64,000 nucleotides of DNA from Roseomonas genomospecies 6 (GCF_008365375.1 NZ_QOKW01000008.1:124001-188000); one strand, 5' to 3'. Shown: positions 35,156-45,165, counted from the stretch's first letter. Program-made: numbers and translations. Notes: generated from the sequence alone by a model not told the origin.

Positions 35156-35866
35156 TCACAGGGAATTGCCGTCGGGATGGCCGACGTTGCAATGCCGGCG
35201 CAGCCGCTCGACCGACCGGACGCGGACGGTGTTGCCCGTGACGTGGAGCTGGTCGGGGGACAGCTTCGTGAAGGTGCGGGACAACTGCTCCGGCGTCATG
35301 CCCAGGCGGCTGGCCAGAACGCGCTTGCTCACCGGCAATTCGACCGTCACGCCGTCTTCCGCATCGTCCATGGACGAATCGACCTGGGACAGGATGAAGG
35401 CCGCCAGCCTCTGGGTCGTCGAGCGCAGCTTGAGGTTCTTCACCTCGCGCACCAGCCCGCGGCACTGCCCGACCAGCGTGCTCATCATCCGCAGCGCCAA
35501 TGCGTGGTCGCGCGCGACCTGCGCCCGCAGGACGGGGGCGGCCAGCATCAGTATCCGCGAGGATTCCAGCGTCCGCCCCGACATCAGGTAGGGCCGATCG
35601 GCCAGCACCGCCGCCGGCACGAAGCAATCGCCGGGGCGTACGATGTCGATCACCGTCTCCTGCCCCGCCTCGTCGCAGCCGGCCAGCATGGCCGTGCCCT
35701 CGACGAGGACGTGCAGGAAATCCGGGATCTCCCCCTCCGCGAACAGCCGTGTCTCGCGCGGGAACCACTGGTGAAGGGCGCCGTAGGTCAGCGCCTCCAG
35801 TGTCTCGTCGCCGACCCCCTCGAACAGCGGGAGGCCGCGCATCAGCGTCAGGGCGCCCTGTCTCAT
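35156..35866 (-). CDS. Crp/Fnr-family regulator (2)
   Basis: 236-residue regulator with a cNMP-type sensor domain (EGEIPDFLHVLVEGTAML, PGDCFVPAAVLAD) and a C-terminal HTH (VSKRVLASRLGMTPEQLSRTFTKL). It lacks an N-terminal cysteine cluster. The recognition helix differs from regulator 1 (ending QLSRTFTKL), so it may prefer a different site. I chose the ATG at 35866; a further in-frame ATG at 35950 would overlap tatA by 62 bases. It lies between tatA and nnrS in the nos gene row and is a Dnr-like candidate. Confidence 0.85.
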   Translation of the reverse strand: MRQGALTLMRGLPLFEGVGDETLEALTYGALHQWFPRETRLFAEGEIPDFLHVLVEGTAMLAGCDEAGQETVIDIVRPGDCFVPAAVLADRPYLMSGRTLESSRILMLAAPVLRAQVARDHALALRMMSTLVGQCRGLVREVKNLKLRSTTQRLAAFILSQVDSSMDDAEDGVTVELPVSKRVLASRLGMTPEQLSRTFTKLSPDQLHVTGNTVRVRSVERLRRHCNVGHPDGNSL

Positions 35867-35888
35867 CGCAGCGGCTCTGGTGTCGCGG

Positions 35889-36086
35889 TCAGGCTTCGGA
35901 CGCGGGCTTGCGCGGCGCCTCCATAAGAACCGGGGCGGCGTCGGACTCATCGTCCTTCAGGCCGGCCTTGAAGGACTTCACGCCCTTGGCGAGGTCGCCC
36001 ATGACCTTCGGCAGCTTGCCGGCCCCGAACAGGAGCAGGACGAGAAGCAGAACGATGGCCCAGTGCATCAGGCTGAAACTGCCCAT
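35889..36086 (-). CDS. tatA: Twin-arginine translocase subunit TatA/E
   Basis: 65 residues: one N-terminal membrane helix ([19 protein letters not shown]), the [16 protein letters not shown] hinge and an amphipathic helix, then a short charged tail. An extra TatA/E copy is a regular companion of nosX and nosZ, because NosZ is exported folded by the Tat route. No tatB or tatC is nearby, so it must work with the chromosomal Tat core. Confidence 0.92.
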   Translation of the reverse strand: MGSFSLMHWAIVLLLVLLLFGAGKLPKVMGDLAKGVKSFKAGLKDDESDAAPVLMEAPRKPASEA

Positions 36087-36113
36087 GACGATGATCTCCC
36101 AAGTAAAGTGTGG

Positions 36114-37100
36114 TCAGGCCCGCAGCGCGAGGACGCTCCCGTCGCGGCGGGTGAGACGGGCGGCAACGCCCGGAAAGCGGTCGAGGATTCCGGCGGCCCG
36201 CGCTTCCGGCGCGACCGACAGGGCGGTGGACAGGGCGTCGGCGGTGGTGGCGTCGGGGGCGAGCACCGTCACGGCCAGCCAGCCCTGCGCGCAGCGGCCC
36301 GTCTCCGGATCGAACAGGTGCGTGAAGCGCCCGGCGGGATCGAAGGGCGTGCCGTAGCCGCCCGACGTCGCCACCGCCCGGTCCGCGATCTCCAGCGTGT
36401 CGGCGTTGCGGCCCTCCACCACCGGATCGGCGAGGCCGACCGTCCAGGGACGGCCCGAGGGATGGTGGCCCAGCGCCCGGATTTCGCCCAAGTCCACCAG
36501 CACGTCGGTCATGCCCTCCGCCCGCAGCCGTTCGGACACGCGGTCGGTGATGTAGCCCTGGGCGATGCCGTTCAGCGTCACCGCCATGCCCCGCCCGGAA
36601 AAGGCGACGCGGTCCGGCGCGACGCGGAGCCTGCGGCGATCCACCAGCTCCCTGGCCGCGCGGACGGCGGCGGACGGCGGACCGGCGGGATCGGCGCCGG
36701 GGCGGGCGAAATGGCCGGCGTAGAGCTGCCACAGAGGCTGCACGGTCGGGTCGAAGGCGCCGTCGGTGCGGCGGCTGACAGCCACCGCGTCGGACAGCAG
36801 CCGGACCAGATCGGCGGGCGGCGCATCCAGAACGCCGTCGCGGTTCAGGCGGACCAGCGCGGAATCCGCCCGGTGGAGGCTGAAGACGCGCTCCAGCCGC
36901 GCGACCTCCTCCAGGCACAGGGCGATCAGGCGGTCGGCCTCGGCGGGGTCCGGATGGGCCAGTTGGATCAGGGAGTCCGCGCCCAGCGCGACGCCGCGCC
37001 ACGTCCGCACCGGAACGCCCTCCGCCCGCAGCCAACCCGGCAGCAGGGCCAGCCCAGCGGAGGCCGCGGCGATCCCAAGGAAGCGGCGCCGGGTCGTCAT
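36114..37100 (-). CDS. nosX: NosX, ApbE-type FAD:protein FMN transferase
   Basis: 328-residue periplasmic flavin transferase that attaches FMN to NosR. The Tat signal TTRRRFLG is at the N-terminus. ApbE features include the SLHRADSALVRLNRDG region, GIAQGYITDRV and the metal-binding ATSGGYG and HLFDPETGR segments, with the C-terminal DATTADALSTAL. It overlaps nosL by 4 bases. Confidence 0.93.
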   Translation of the reverse strand: MTTRRRFLGIAAASAGLALLPGWLRAEGVPVRTWRGVALGADSLIQLAHPDPAEADRLIALCLEEVARLERVFSLHRADSALVRLNRDGVLDAPPADLVRLLSDAVAVSRRTDGAFDPTVQPLWQLYAGHFARPGADPAGPPSAAVRAARELVDRRRLRVAPDRVAFSGRGMAVTLNGIAQGYITDRVSERLRAEGMTDVLVDLGEIRALGHHPSGRPWTVGLADPVVEGRNADTLEIADRAVATSGGYGTPFDPAGRFTHLFDPETGRCAQGWLAVTVLAPDATTADALSTALSVAPEARAAGILDRFPGVAARLTRRDGSVLALRA

Positions 37101-37708
37101 GGCTTCGCCCCGTGCCCGGTGCCATGCCCGGCGCCATGCCCAGCCCCATGCCCGCCACCGTGTTCAGTGAACTCGTCAGAAGCGGTCTGCTCCTGGGGTG
37201 TCTGGGGATAGAGGATCTCGTCCTCCTTGACGTCGGCGAAGCGCTTGACCGTTCCGCCGTTGTCGGCGGCGAAACGGCGGGCGGCGGCTTCCTCGGCGAA
37301 GGGGAAGGGCTCGGCCTCGCCCATACCGCCGCGCTGGCGGCTGCCCACCACGTACCAGGCCTTGCGCGCCTCGATCCAGACGGACAGGTCGGGCTTGCGC
37401 GGGTCGGCGGACGTGCCGACGTCGGTCACGTAGATGGCGCGGAGGTCCTTCGCCTCTTCCGGCAGCATGGTGAAGGCGAAGGTGTCGCGGACCGACGACA
37501 GCCAGACCGGACGGTCCCGCCCGCCCACCAGAATCTGGCCCTTCGGGCCGGGATGGTCGGCGAGATTCATGCCGCAATAGTGGCCGATCGCGTCCGCGGT
37601 GATGGCGACGGGCGGCGGCGGGGCGGTCTCCGCCTTCTGCTGCTGGCAGGCGGACAGCGGCAGCAGCAGGCCGACGGCCAGCAGCGTGGCTTTCAGGGAG
37701 GTGCGCAT
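37097..37708 (-). CDS. nosL: NosL copper chaperone lipoprotein
   Basis: 203 residues. Lipobox LSAC with lipidation at Cys21, then the conserved copper-site CGM in HYCGMNLADHPGPKGQI. NosL delivers Cu(I) for the CuZ site of NosZ. The odd part is the C-terminal tail HGGGHGAGHGAGHGTGHG, a run of Gly-His repeats that could store or exchange copper. It shares one base with nosY. Confidence 0.94.
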   Translation of the reverse strand: MRTSLKATLLAVGLLLPLSACQQQKAETAPPPPVAITADAIGHYCGMNLADHPGPKGQILVGGRDRPVWLSSVRDTFAFTMLPEEAKDLRAIYVTDVGTSADPRKPDLSVWIEARKAWYVVGSRQRGGMGEAEPFPFAEEAAARRFAADNGGTVKRFADVKEDEILYPQTPQEQTASDEFTEHGGGHGAGHGAGHGTGHGAKP

Positions 37709-38538
37709 CAGATCTGCCTTCTGGAAAAGAGGACGGCGGCCAGCGCCAGCGGTGCGGCGACCCAGCCGGCCAGGACGGCCAGCAGGACGGAGGCCGACAC
37801 CTGCACCTGCGCGGCCAGCCCGGCGGTGCCGGCGAACTGGCTGACGCTCTTGAAGCCGGTCAGGTTGAACAGGCGGAAAGCGTCCGCCGGGTTGGCGAGC
37901 AGAAGCCCGTTCAGCAGGCCGGCGTTCACCGTCTTCCCGCCGTCCGCCACCAGCATCCCCAGCAGCGCCATGTCGTAGAGCAGGACCATCACCAGCCAGA
38001 TCGCCACGGCGATGCCCGCCGCCGTGCCGCGGTCGCGGACCAGCGTGGAGGCGAGGTAGCCCATGGCCGTGAAGGCGGCGCCCAGCAGGACGCTCGACCC
38101 GATCATGGCGGCGAAGGCGCGCCAGCTCTCCGGGCCGATCTCCGTCCCACCCATCGCCAGCGCCACACCGGCGGCGCCGTAGCCCAACACGGTGGCGAAG
38201 GCGATGATCGCGGCGTGGCCCAGGAACTTGCCGATCAGCACCTGCCAGCGCGCCACCGGGTAGGACAGCAGCAGCGTCATGGTGCCCCGGTCGATCTCGC
38301 CCACCACCGCGTCGAAGGACAGCAGCAGCGCGATCAGCGGCAGCAGGAAGATGGTCAGGCTGGACAGGCTGACGATGGTCACCTCCACCGGACCGACGCC
38401 GACCGTGCCGGTCGGGGCCGCTCCCAGGAAGCTCAGCGTCAGGGCCAGCGCCGCCATCAGCAGCGTGGTGGCGACGACCCAGCGGTTCCGCAGGCCGTCG
38501 CGCACCTCCTTGGCGGCGATCGTCAGAAGAATGTTCAT
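37708..38538 (-). CDS. nosY: NosY, ABC-type permease for NosZ maturation
   Basis: 276-residue inner-membrane protein with six predicted helices, the membrane part of the NosDFY complex that supports sulfide/copper assembly of the CuZ centre. It starts NILLTIAAKEVRDGLRNRW, the usual NosY start with the coupling helix, and contains DAVVGEIDRGTMTLLLSYPV. The ATG at 38538 overlaps the nosF stop by 4 bases. Confidence 0.93.
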   Translation of the reverse strand: MNILLTIAAKEVRDGLRNRWVVATTLLMAALALTLSFLGAAPTGTVGVGPVEVTIVSLSSLTIFLLPLIALLLSFDAVVGEIDRGTMTLLLSYPVARWQVLIGKFLGHAAIIAFATVLGYGAAGVALAMGGTEIGPESWRAFAAMIGSSVLLGAAFTAMGYLASTLVRDRGTAAGIAVAIWLVMVLLYDMALLGMLVADGGKTVNAGLLNGLLLANPADAFRLFNLTGFKSVSQFAGTAGLAAQVQVSASVLLAVLAGWVAAPLALAAVLFSRRQI

Positions 38539-39404
38539 TCCGCAGCCTCCCGGCGCAGGAAGTGGGCGTACATCTCGTCCAGGCTGGGCTGAACGACCTC
38601 GATGTCGGCGATCTCCGGGCCTTCGCAGGCGATGCGGCGGACCGTCGCCACCTTGTCGTCGTTGGCGCAGGCCGTCTCCACGACCTCCCCGGACGGCAGG
38701 GTCAGGCGGATGCGCACCGGCAACTGAGCCAGACCGCGCAGCGTGGCGAGCGAGCCGTCGGCGACCTTGCGCCCGCGGTTCATCACCACCACGCGGTCGG
38801 CCTGCCCTTCCAGTTCGGTCAGGGCGTGGCTGCACAGCAGAACGGTGGTGCCGGCGTCGCGCAGGTCCCGCACGATCTCGTAGAAGCTCTGGCGCAGCGC
38901 CGGGTCGAGGCCGGTCGTCGGCTCGTCCAGGAACAGCACCTTCGGCCCGCCGAGCAGCGCCTGGGCCAGCGCCAGCCGCTGCCGCATGCCCTTCGAATAG
39001 GTGCCGACGCGGCGCTTCACGGCGGCGGGCTCCAGCCCCACCCGCTCGAACAGCGCGTCGTTGCCGCCGCGCGGAACGCTCTTCAGCCGCGCGTAGAAGT
39101 CCAGCGTCTCCCGCCCCGTCATGCTGGGGTGGAAGGCCACGCTTTCCGGCAGAAATCCGACCTGCCGCCGGATGTGGGAGGCGGCGGCGCTCGCCGGATC
39201 GCCGCCCAGCACGCGGACGCTGCCCGCGGTCGGCGTGGTCAGCCCCAGCATCAGCTTGATGAGCGAGCTTTTGCCCGCGCCATTGTGGCCAACCATGGCG
39301 ACGCATTCGCCGGGGGCGAGGTCCAGGTCCACCTCCCGCACGGCGAAGGCATCGCCGTAGCGCTTGGAGATTCCCTGAACGCGGATGGTGGGCATGTCGC
39401 TCAT
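38535..39404 (-). CDS. nosF: NosF, ABC ATPase for NosZ maturation
   Basis: 289-residue ATPase with Walker A GHNGAGKSS, signature YSKGMRQRLALAQAL, Walker B KVLFLDEP and the LCSHALTELE switch. It drives the NosDFY transporter. The ATG at 39404 overlaps the nosD stop by 4 bases; the N-terminus DMPTIRVQGISKRYGD is typical. Confidence 0.94.
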   Translation of the reverse strand: MSDMPTIRVQGISKRYGDAFAVREVDLDLAPGECVAMVGHNGAGKSSLIKLMLGLTTPTAGSVRVLGGDPASAAASHIRRQVGFLPESVAFHPSMTGRETLDFYARLKSVPRGGNDALFERVGLEPAAVKRRVGTYSKGMRQRLALAQALLGGPKVLFLDEPTTGLDPALRQSFYEIVRDLRDAGTTVLLCSHALTELEGQADRVVVMNRGRKVADGSLATLRGLAQLPVRIRLTLPSGEVVETACANDDKVATVRRIACEGPEIADIEVVQPSLDEMYAHFLRREAAE

Positions 39405-40768
39405 GGTGTTTTCCTTTCCGCCGTCTGGGCCAGCGCCGGAGGCGGGGGCGGGTTCATCAGCGGGGCGCTGTCGATCACGCCGCCGGGGTGCAGCGCCGGG
39501 AACTGCTTCTGCGCCCAGCGGATCACCTGCACGCCGGGGCTGTTCATCAGCAGCTTCGCCGCCGGATAGGCCCACATCACGCGGTCGATCACGTCGTTGG
39601 GGCGGTACGCCTCGTCGGCGACGCCGTCTCCGTTCAGGTCGAAGGCGGCGTTGTCGGACCAGTAGTTGCCTCGCCCCTTCTCCGACCAGTCGAGGTGGCG
39701 TGTCCCGACATACTTGACCTGGGTACGGTTGCCGATGAAGGCGTTGCCGGTCAACGTGTTGCGCTCCGACCCGGCGGTGAAGTGCACGCCGATCTCGCAG
39801 CCCTCGAAGCGGTTGCCGGAAAAGCGGTTCTTGTTGGCGTTGTAGATGAAGACGCACTTCCAGGTGCCGGTGCGCTGGCCCTCGACGGGTCCGTCGGTCG
39901 CCACCGGCATGTCCTTGTCGGCGGCCACCTCCACCGGCGCGGCCTGTTCGGGCGACAGATGCCCGTCGATCACATTGCCCTCGATGACCGCGCTGTTGGC
40001 GTAGTTCAGCAGCAGCCCATGCTCCCGGTCACCCTTCGAGCGGTTGTTCCGGATCACGAGGTTGTTCGAATACATGATCGCGTAGCCGACATGATTGCCG
40101 ACCGACAGGTTGTCCGACACCTCGGAGTCGTTCGTGTACATGTAGTGGACGGCGAAGCGCACCCGCTCGAACCGGTTGCGGGCGAACAGGTTCTTCTTCG
40201 ACGTCGTGGTGAAGACGCCGTCGCGCCCGTCCCGGACGCGGTTGTCCACCACCTGCGTGCCCGGCGCGTTCCAGAGCTGGATGCCGTTGCCCCGCTCGGC
40301 GACGCGCAAATCCGTGCGGCCCGCCACGTCGTTGCCCCGGACCATCGCGTCATGGGCGCCCCAGACATAGATGCCGATCAGGTTGTCGCGCAGCCGGTTG
40401 CCCTCGATCACCCCCCGGTGCGCCTCCTTGCCCAGGAAGATGCCGGTGTTCTGCTCCGACAGGCTGATTCCGGAATTGCGCACCTCGACGTCGCGGACCG
40501 TCACGTCGGGGGCGAAGATGGTCACCGCGTTCCCCTGCCCTCCCCCGTCGATCACGGCGCCCGGCTGGCCGAGCAGCGTGACCGGCGTCCGGACCACGAC
40601 GGGACCGGGATGCGTGCCGGGGGCAAGGACGAGCGTGTCGCCCGCCGCCGCCGCGGCGAGCGCGCCCTCCAGCCCGCCCGGCGCCACCGTCACCGTGGCG
40701 GCGCAGGCCGTTCCGGCGGCGAAGGCGAGGGCCGCGGCGAGGAGGGGGAGTGGGGAGTGGTGGGGCAT
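39401..40768 (-). CDS. nosD: NosD periplasmic copper-assembly protein
   Basis: 455-residue periplasmic right-handed beta-helix protein (CASH/pectate-lyase-like repeats from about residue 50 to 320, for example NTGIFLGKEAHRGVIEGNRL) with a Sec signal peptide cleaved after ACA. NosD hands copper from NosL to NosZ together with NosFY. The ATG at 40768 is the first with a signal peptide immediately after it. A pair of palindromic repeats separates it from nosZ. Confidence 0.94.
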   Translation of the reverse strand: MPHHSPLPLLAAALAFAAGTACAATVTVAPGGLEGALAAAAAGDTLVLAPGTHPGPVVVRTPVTLLGQPGAVIDGGGQGNAVTIFAPDVTVRDVEVRNSGISLSEQNTGIFLGKEAHRGVIEGNRLRDNLIGIYVWGAHDAMVRGNDVAGRTDLRVAERGNGIQLWNAPGTQVVDNRVRDGRDGVFTTTSKKNLFARNRFERVRFAVHYMYTNDSEVSDNLSVGNHVGYAIMYSNNLVIRNNRSKGDREHGLLLNYANSAVIEGNVIDGHLSPEQAAPVEVAADKDMPVATDGPVEGQRTGTWKCVFIYNANKNRFSGNRFEGCEIGVHFTAGSERNTLTGNAFIGNRTQVKYVGTRHLDWSEKGRGNYWSDNAAFDLNGDGVADEAYRPNDVIDRVMWAYPAAKLLMNSPGVQVIRWAQKQFPALHPGGVIDSAPLMNPPPPPALAQTAERKTP

Positions 40769-40809
40769 TGGCTTGCCTTGTCTGTGTGCGGCGTGTCCCC
40801 CCACCCCGA

Positions 40810-40877
40810 CCCTCCCCCGCTGAGCGGGGGAGGGAGATGGAGCGTCCCTGTTCCCTCCCCCGCCCAGCGGGGGAGGG
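40810..40877. repeat. Two palindromic REP-like elements between nosZ and nosD
   Basis: Two 25-base hairpins, 40810-40834 (12-bp arms CCCTCCCCCGCT, one-base loop) and 40853-40877 (11-bp arms CCCTCCCCCGC, loop CCA), are 18 bases apart and nearly identical. The flanks (CCCCACCC to the left, GGGTGGGG to the right) extend the whole unit into a larger inverted repeat of about 95 bases. This C-run/G-run element looks like a genome-wide repetitive palindrome. Between nosZ and nosD it could dampen downstream expression or protect the nosZ mRNA end. Confidence 0.85.
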
Positions 40878-40904
40878 TTAGGGTGGGGGCGAGCGGTGGC
40901 GCCT

Positions 40905-42833
40905 TTACGACGCGCGCGGCTCGACGATCATGCGGCCGCCCATCTCCATGTGCAGGGCATGGCAGAACCACTGGCAATAGTACCAGTGCACGCCCGGACG
41001 CTCGGCGACGAAGGTGACCGAGCTGGTCTGCTGCGGCCCGATCTCCATGGCGATGCCGTGGTTCGACAGGGTGAAGCCGTGGGCCAGATCGTCCACATCG
41101 TCCATGTTGGTGAGGTAGACGGTCACCTCGTCGCCCTGCTTGACCGTGAACTCCTCGAGCCCGAAGGCTGGGGCGCGCTGCCACATGTAGACGCGGACCT
41201 TGTTGCCGTCGCGGATGACCTTGGCGTCATCCTCCAGGACCACGCCGTCCTTCTTGGCCTGCTGCCGGGCCTCTTCCCACATCGGATCGTCGCGGGTGTA
41301 GACGCTCTTCGGGTTCAGCTTGGAGCGGTGGACGATCAGCGTGTCGTGCGGCTCGGCGTAGGTCGGGCCGTCGTGCACCAGCTTCATCTCGTCGCCCGAG
41401 ATGTCGATGAGCTGGTCGTTCTCCGGCTTGCTCGGACCGACGTTGAGGAACCGGTCCTTGGAGAACTTGTTCAGCACGACCAGCCACTTGCCGTCGGCCT
41501 CCTTGGTCTGCCCCATGGAGGAGTGGGTGTGGCCCGGCTGGTAATGCACGTCCAGCTTCTGGATGATCGGATCGACCTTCTCGCCCTTGTAGGCGCGCTT
41601 GGCCTTGTCGATGTTCCACTTCACGATCTGGCTGTCGAGGAACAGCGTGGTGTAGCCGTTGCCCCGCGCGTCGTAGGCGGTGTGCAGAGGCCCGAGGCCC
41701 AGTTGCGGCTCGGCCACGATGACGTCCCGCGGCTTGATCTTGTCGGCGAACAGGTCGTCCAGCAGGCGGACGTCCATCACCGAGACGGTCGGCGACAGCT
41801 TGCCGTTGATCGTGACGTGGATGCCATCGGGTGCGGCGTTGATGCCGTGCGGGCTGTTGGGGATCGGCACGTAGCGGGTGAAGGGCGAGCCGTGGCGGCC
41901 GTCCACGACCGGAACGCCGTTCATCACCTCGACCTTGCCGGCCTTAACCGCCTCTTCGATGCGCTTGATGTTGAAGATGACGATCCAATCCTGCTCGTTC
42001 GCCGTCATCTCCGCCGTGGTCACGCCGGATTCGGAGTTGTAGCAGGTCGAGAAGGCGTATTTGCCCTGATAGTCCGCCTCGGTGTTGTCGAGGTTGCCGT
42101 CCACGCGGACCTGCCACGACACCTTCATGCTGTCGCCGTCGATGGCGGAGAAGTGCGTGCGGTAGTTCTTCGGGTCGATGTTCTTGCCGTCGTTCGGCAT
42201 CGGCACGAGCTGCTCCGCGTTCGCGAAGACGTAGCCGGTGCGCGGGTACTTCTGCAGGCGCAGGCCGTGGATCGCCGAGACGTTCGGGATCTCGATGACC
42301 TTGTCGACCTTCATGATGTCGCAGCGGATGCGGGCGACGCGGGTGTTCGCCTTGTCGTTCACGAAGATGTAGCGGCCGTCGTAGGTGCCGTCCGTGAAGG
42401 ACATGTGCGGGTGGTGGAGGTCGCCGTTCAGCCAGGTGCCGCCATGGTTCGCCAGATACTTGCGCGTGTCCTCCGACAGCCCGTCGTTCAGGATCTTCCG
42501 GCTCTCGTTGGTCAGGCCCCAGCCGGAGGCGCTGCAGCGGTTGAACACCGGGATGCGGTGCAGTTCGCGCATGCTGGGCAGGCCGAGGATGCGAAGCTCG
42601 CCCGACTGGCCGCCGGAGTGGAAGACGTAATACTCATCGAGGTCGCCGGGCTTCACCTCGTACTTCTGGTTGCCCGATCCGGCGGCCTGGGCCGGCGCCG
42701 CGCCGAACAGCGCGCTGCCCGCCGTGCCGCCGGCCACCGCGCCGGCGATTCCCGCCAGCGCTGCCGCCTTGGCCGTTCCCCCCAGAAGATCGCGGCGGTT
42801 CACTCCCGTCCGCTCAGCCTTATCGTTCGACAT
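40905..42833 (-). CDS. nosZ: Nitrous-oxide reductase
   Basis: 642-residue periplasmic enzyme reducing N2O to N2, clade I. The Tat signal is NRRDLLGG with a long hydrophobic stretch to AQA. The N-terminal seven-bladed propeller carries the CuZ histidines (for example HHPHMSF and HGLRL), and the C-terminal cupredoxin ends with the CuA ligands in [13 protein letters not shown] (C-x3-C-x3-H-x2-M). Length and motifs are complete. It follows nosR by 52 bases and depends on nosDFYLX and tatA downstream. Confidence 0.97.
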   Translation of the reverse strand: MSNDKAERTGVNRRDLLGGTAKAAALAGIAGAVAGGTAGSALFGAAPAQAAGSGNQKYEVKPGDLDEYYVFHSGGQSGELRILGLPSMRELHRIPVFNRCSASGWGLTNESRKILNDGLSEDTRKYLANHGGTWLNGDLHHPHMSFTDGTYDGRYIFVNDKANTRVARIRCDIMKVDKVIEIPNVSAIHGLRLQKYPRTGYVFANAEQLVPMPNDGKNIDPKNYRTHFSAIDGDSMKVSWQVRVDGNLDNTEADYQGKYAFSTCYNSESGVTTAEMTANEQDWIVIFNIKRIEEAVKAGKVEVMNGVPVVDGRHGSPFTRYVPIPNSPHGINAAPDGIHVTINGKLSPTVSVMDVRLLDDLFADKIKPRDVIVAEPQLGLGPLHTAYDARGNGYTTLFLDSQIVKWNIDKAKRAYKGEKVDPIIQKLDVHYQPGHTHSSMGQTKEADGKWLVVLNKFSKDRFLNVGPSKPENDQLIDISGDEMKLVHDGPTYAEPHDTLIVHRSKLNPKSVYTRDDPMWEEARQQAKKDGVVLEDDAKVIRDGNKVRVYMWQRAPAFGLEEFTVKQGDEVTVYLTNMDDVDDLAHGFTLSNHGIAMEIGPQQTSSVTFVAERPGVHWYYCQWFCHALHMEMGGRMIVEPRAS

Positions 42834-42885
42834 GGTCAGCTCCTTCGATGTCCCCTCAACGGGGCTTCAGATTCGACCCGGTGGG

Positions 42886-45150
42886 TCAAAGTCCTTCCGG
42901 CCGGACGGACAGGTGTCCGGTCGCAGGATCGGTGTTCAGCACGGCGGCGCGGGGTTTGGCCTCGGCAGCCGTGCCGGCCCCCGTGCTGGTGGAATGGGTG
43001 GCGTCGCGGCGCTCCCGCTTCAGGCGCTTCTGGATCATGACCGGGCATTTGCGGTCGTGGTGGTAGAGCACCTGGCAGTGGAGGCACTGGATGCATTCGT
43101 TGGGGTTGATCGACCCGTCGGGGTGGATCGCCTGGACCGGGCATTCGTTGGCGCAGCGCCGGCAGGGGTTGCCGCATTCCTTGTAGCGGCGCAGCCAGTC
43201 GAACATCCGCAGCCGGCCGGGGATGGCGAGCGCCGCGCCCAGCGGGCACAGGTAGCGGCAGAAGAAGCGCTCGATGAACAGGCCGGCGGCGATCAGAGCC
43301 ACGGCGAACAGGACGAACCACCACTCGCGCACGAAATGCAGGATGATCGCGGTCTTGAAGGGCTCGATCTCCGCCGCCTTCTCCGCCGTCGCCAGCGAGG
43401 TCAGCGACAGGCCGAACAGCAGCAGGAAGATCATGTACTTGATCGGCCACAGCCGCTGGTGCAGCCCGAAGGGCACCGTGATCTGCCGCACGCCGAGCTT
43501 CTTGGCCGCCTTGGAGGCCAGCTCCTGCAGCGCGCCGAACGGGCACAACCAGCCGCAGAAGGCGCCCCGGCCCCAGAACAGCAGCGACGCGGCGACCGAG
43601 AACCACAGGATGAACACCAGCGGGTCCATCAGGAAATAGTCCCAGCGGAAGTCGGTGCGCAGCGCGTTGGCGAAGGTCAGCACGTTGACCACCGACAACT
43701 GCGCCGTCGCGTACCAGCCGAGCCAGACCAGCGTGAAGACCAGGAACCCGGTGCGCACCCGCTCGTAGAGGGCCGGGCGCTTCACGAGCTGGTCTTGGAA
43801 GAAGAAGATGCCGGTCAGCAGCAGGATGGCGACCGCCACCACGGCGATGTCGAACAGCCGGCTTTCCCAGATGCGCCGCCACAGCGGGGTTTCCTCGGCG
43901 GCCTCCGGCTCCACCGGCGCTACCGACACGGGCGCCACCGTCGCGGCGGCGGGGGGAGCAGCCACCGGCTCGGCCTTCAGGAACTTCTCCGGCGGCTGGT
44001 AGCCGAGGTCGAAGGTGACGAAAGCCTTGTCGAGCGCGGCGGTCGCACGCTGCACCAGCAGTTGCAGGCGCCACGGGTCGGCAGGGTTGAACCCGGCATT
44101 CTCGGGGATGATGAACAGGCCGATTTCCGCGAAGTCCGGCGCCCCCGCCGCAGCCAGGGAGCCCAGCCGCTTGTGCAGGCGGTCGCGGAAGCGGATCGCG
44201 CCCTCGTGCTGCACCAGCTCGAAGCGGTCGAAGATGCCGCCGCGCACATAGCCCGAGCCCTTGAAGGAATAGCGCCCCTGCCCGGCCACGACGATGGCGT
44301 GCTGGCCCGGCTTCAGCCGCTGCACCAGCGTCTCGTACTCCGCGTCGCCCAGCAGGGAGCGCCCGACGGCGGGAATGGTGGCGAGCGCCGCGTAGAGGTC
44401 GATGAAGCCATCGTTGGGCTCGCCGGGTTCGGGGCGGGCGATGGCCTCGGCCTTGCCGGTGCGCTCGAAGGCGGCGTTCACCTCGCCCACCGTCAGGGAC
44501 AGGCGGCGGACGGAGCCGTCCCCGACCAGCGTCGTCCAATCCTCAATTCCGGTCTTGGACAGGTCGAGGCTGCGGGCCACGGTCGGCGCGGCTTCCGCCG
44601 CCCCCGGCGCGCCCAGCGCCTGCAACACCTTCTTGCCGGAGCGGATGATGGAATCGCCGATCACCATCACCGTCACGGTGGCGCCGGACACGATGTCCAC
44701 CGGCGGGCTGGACGCGCTCTGCGAGGCCAGCGCCAGCACGTTCTTGCCGACGTAGCCGTCGATGAAGGCGTTGACCTTTGCGGGCGGGATGCCGATCAGG
44801 ACGATGGGCTCGTGGTGGTCCACCAGCTTCGCCCCGGTCACCGTGCCGTCCGGCGCCAGCCCGACCATCACATGGATCGGACGACCCGAATAGCCGGTCG
44901 TGTTCACGAAGTCGGAGGTCAGATAGGCATGGCCGACCAGCGCGCCGCCCTTGTGGATGGGCACCACGGGCGCGTTCGGCAGGGGTGTGCCGAAGCGGTC
45001 CGCCCCGGCGGCGAGGTCGCCCGGCTGCACCGTGCCGAGATACCGTGTCAGCAGCGCTTCGGCGGCGTCTGCCGTGCCGAACCCGGCCAGCAGAATCAGC
45101 AGCCCCACCACAAGCGCGCGTGTTCTCCGCAAGATGTCCGCGACCATCAC
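42886..45150 (-). CDS. nosR: NosR, polytopic flavo-iron-sulfur protein
   Basis: 754-residue membrane protein supplying electrons to NosZ and needed for nosZ expression. It has an N-terminal signal/anchor, a periplasmic FMN-binding domain (SGATVTVMVIGDSIIRSG is the flavinylation S/T-G-A-T region), about six membrane helices with CGWLCPFG-type and FCRYLCPLG cysteine motifs, and two C-terminal 4Fe-4S ferredoxin motifs (CGNPCRRCANECP and CIQCLHCQVLY). First gene of the nos operon. One Fnr/Nnr box lies 85 bases and another 16 bases before the start. Confidence 0.96.
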   Translation of the reverse strand: MMVADILRRTRALVVGLLILLAGFGTADAAEALLTRYLGTVQPGDLAAGADRFGTPLPNAPVVPIHKGGALVGHAYLTSDFVNTTGYSGRPIHVMVGLAPDGTVTGAKLVDHHEPIVLIGIPPAKVNAFIDGYVGKNVLALASQSASSPPVDIVSGATVTVMVIGDSIIRSGKKVLQALGAPGAAEAAPTVARSLDLSKTGIEDWTTLVGDGSVRRLSLTVGEVNAAFERTGKAEAIARPEPGEPNDGFIDLYAALATIPAVGRSLLGDAEYETLVQRLKPGQHAIVVAGQGRYSFKGSGYVRGGIFDRFELVQHEGAIRFRDRLHKRLGSLAAAGAPDFAEIGLFIIPENAGFNPADPWRLQLLVQRATAALDKAFVTFDLGYQPPEKFLKAEPVAAPPAAATVAPVSVAPVEPEAAEETPLWRRIWESRLFDIAVVAVAILLLTGIFFFQDQLVKRPALYERVRTGFLVFTLVWLGWYATAQLSVVNVLTFANALRTDFRWDYFLMDPLVFILWFSVAASLLFWGRGAFCGWLCPFGALQELASKAAKKLGVRQITVPFGLHQRLWPIKYMIFLLLFGLSLTSLATAEKAAEIEPFKTAIILHFVREWWFVLFAVALIAAGLFIERFFCRYLCPLGAALAIPGRLRMFDWLRRYKECGNPCRRCANECPVQAIHPDGSINPNECIQCLHCQVLYHHDRKCPVMIQKRLKRERRDATHSTSTGAGTAAEAKPRAAVLNTDPATGHLSVRPEGL

Positions 45151-45165
45151 CCTTGCCCTGAAGTC

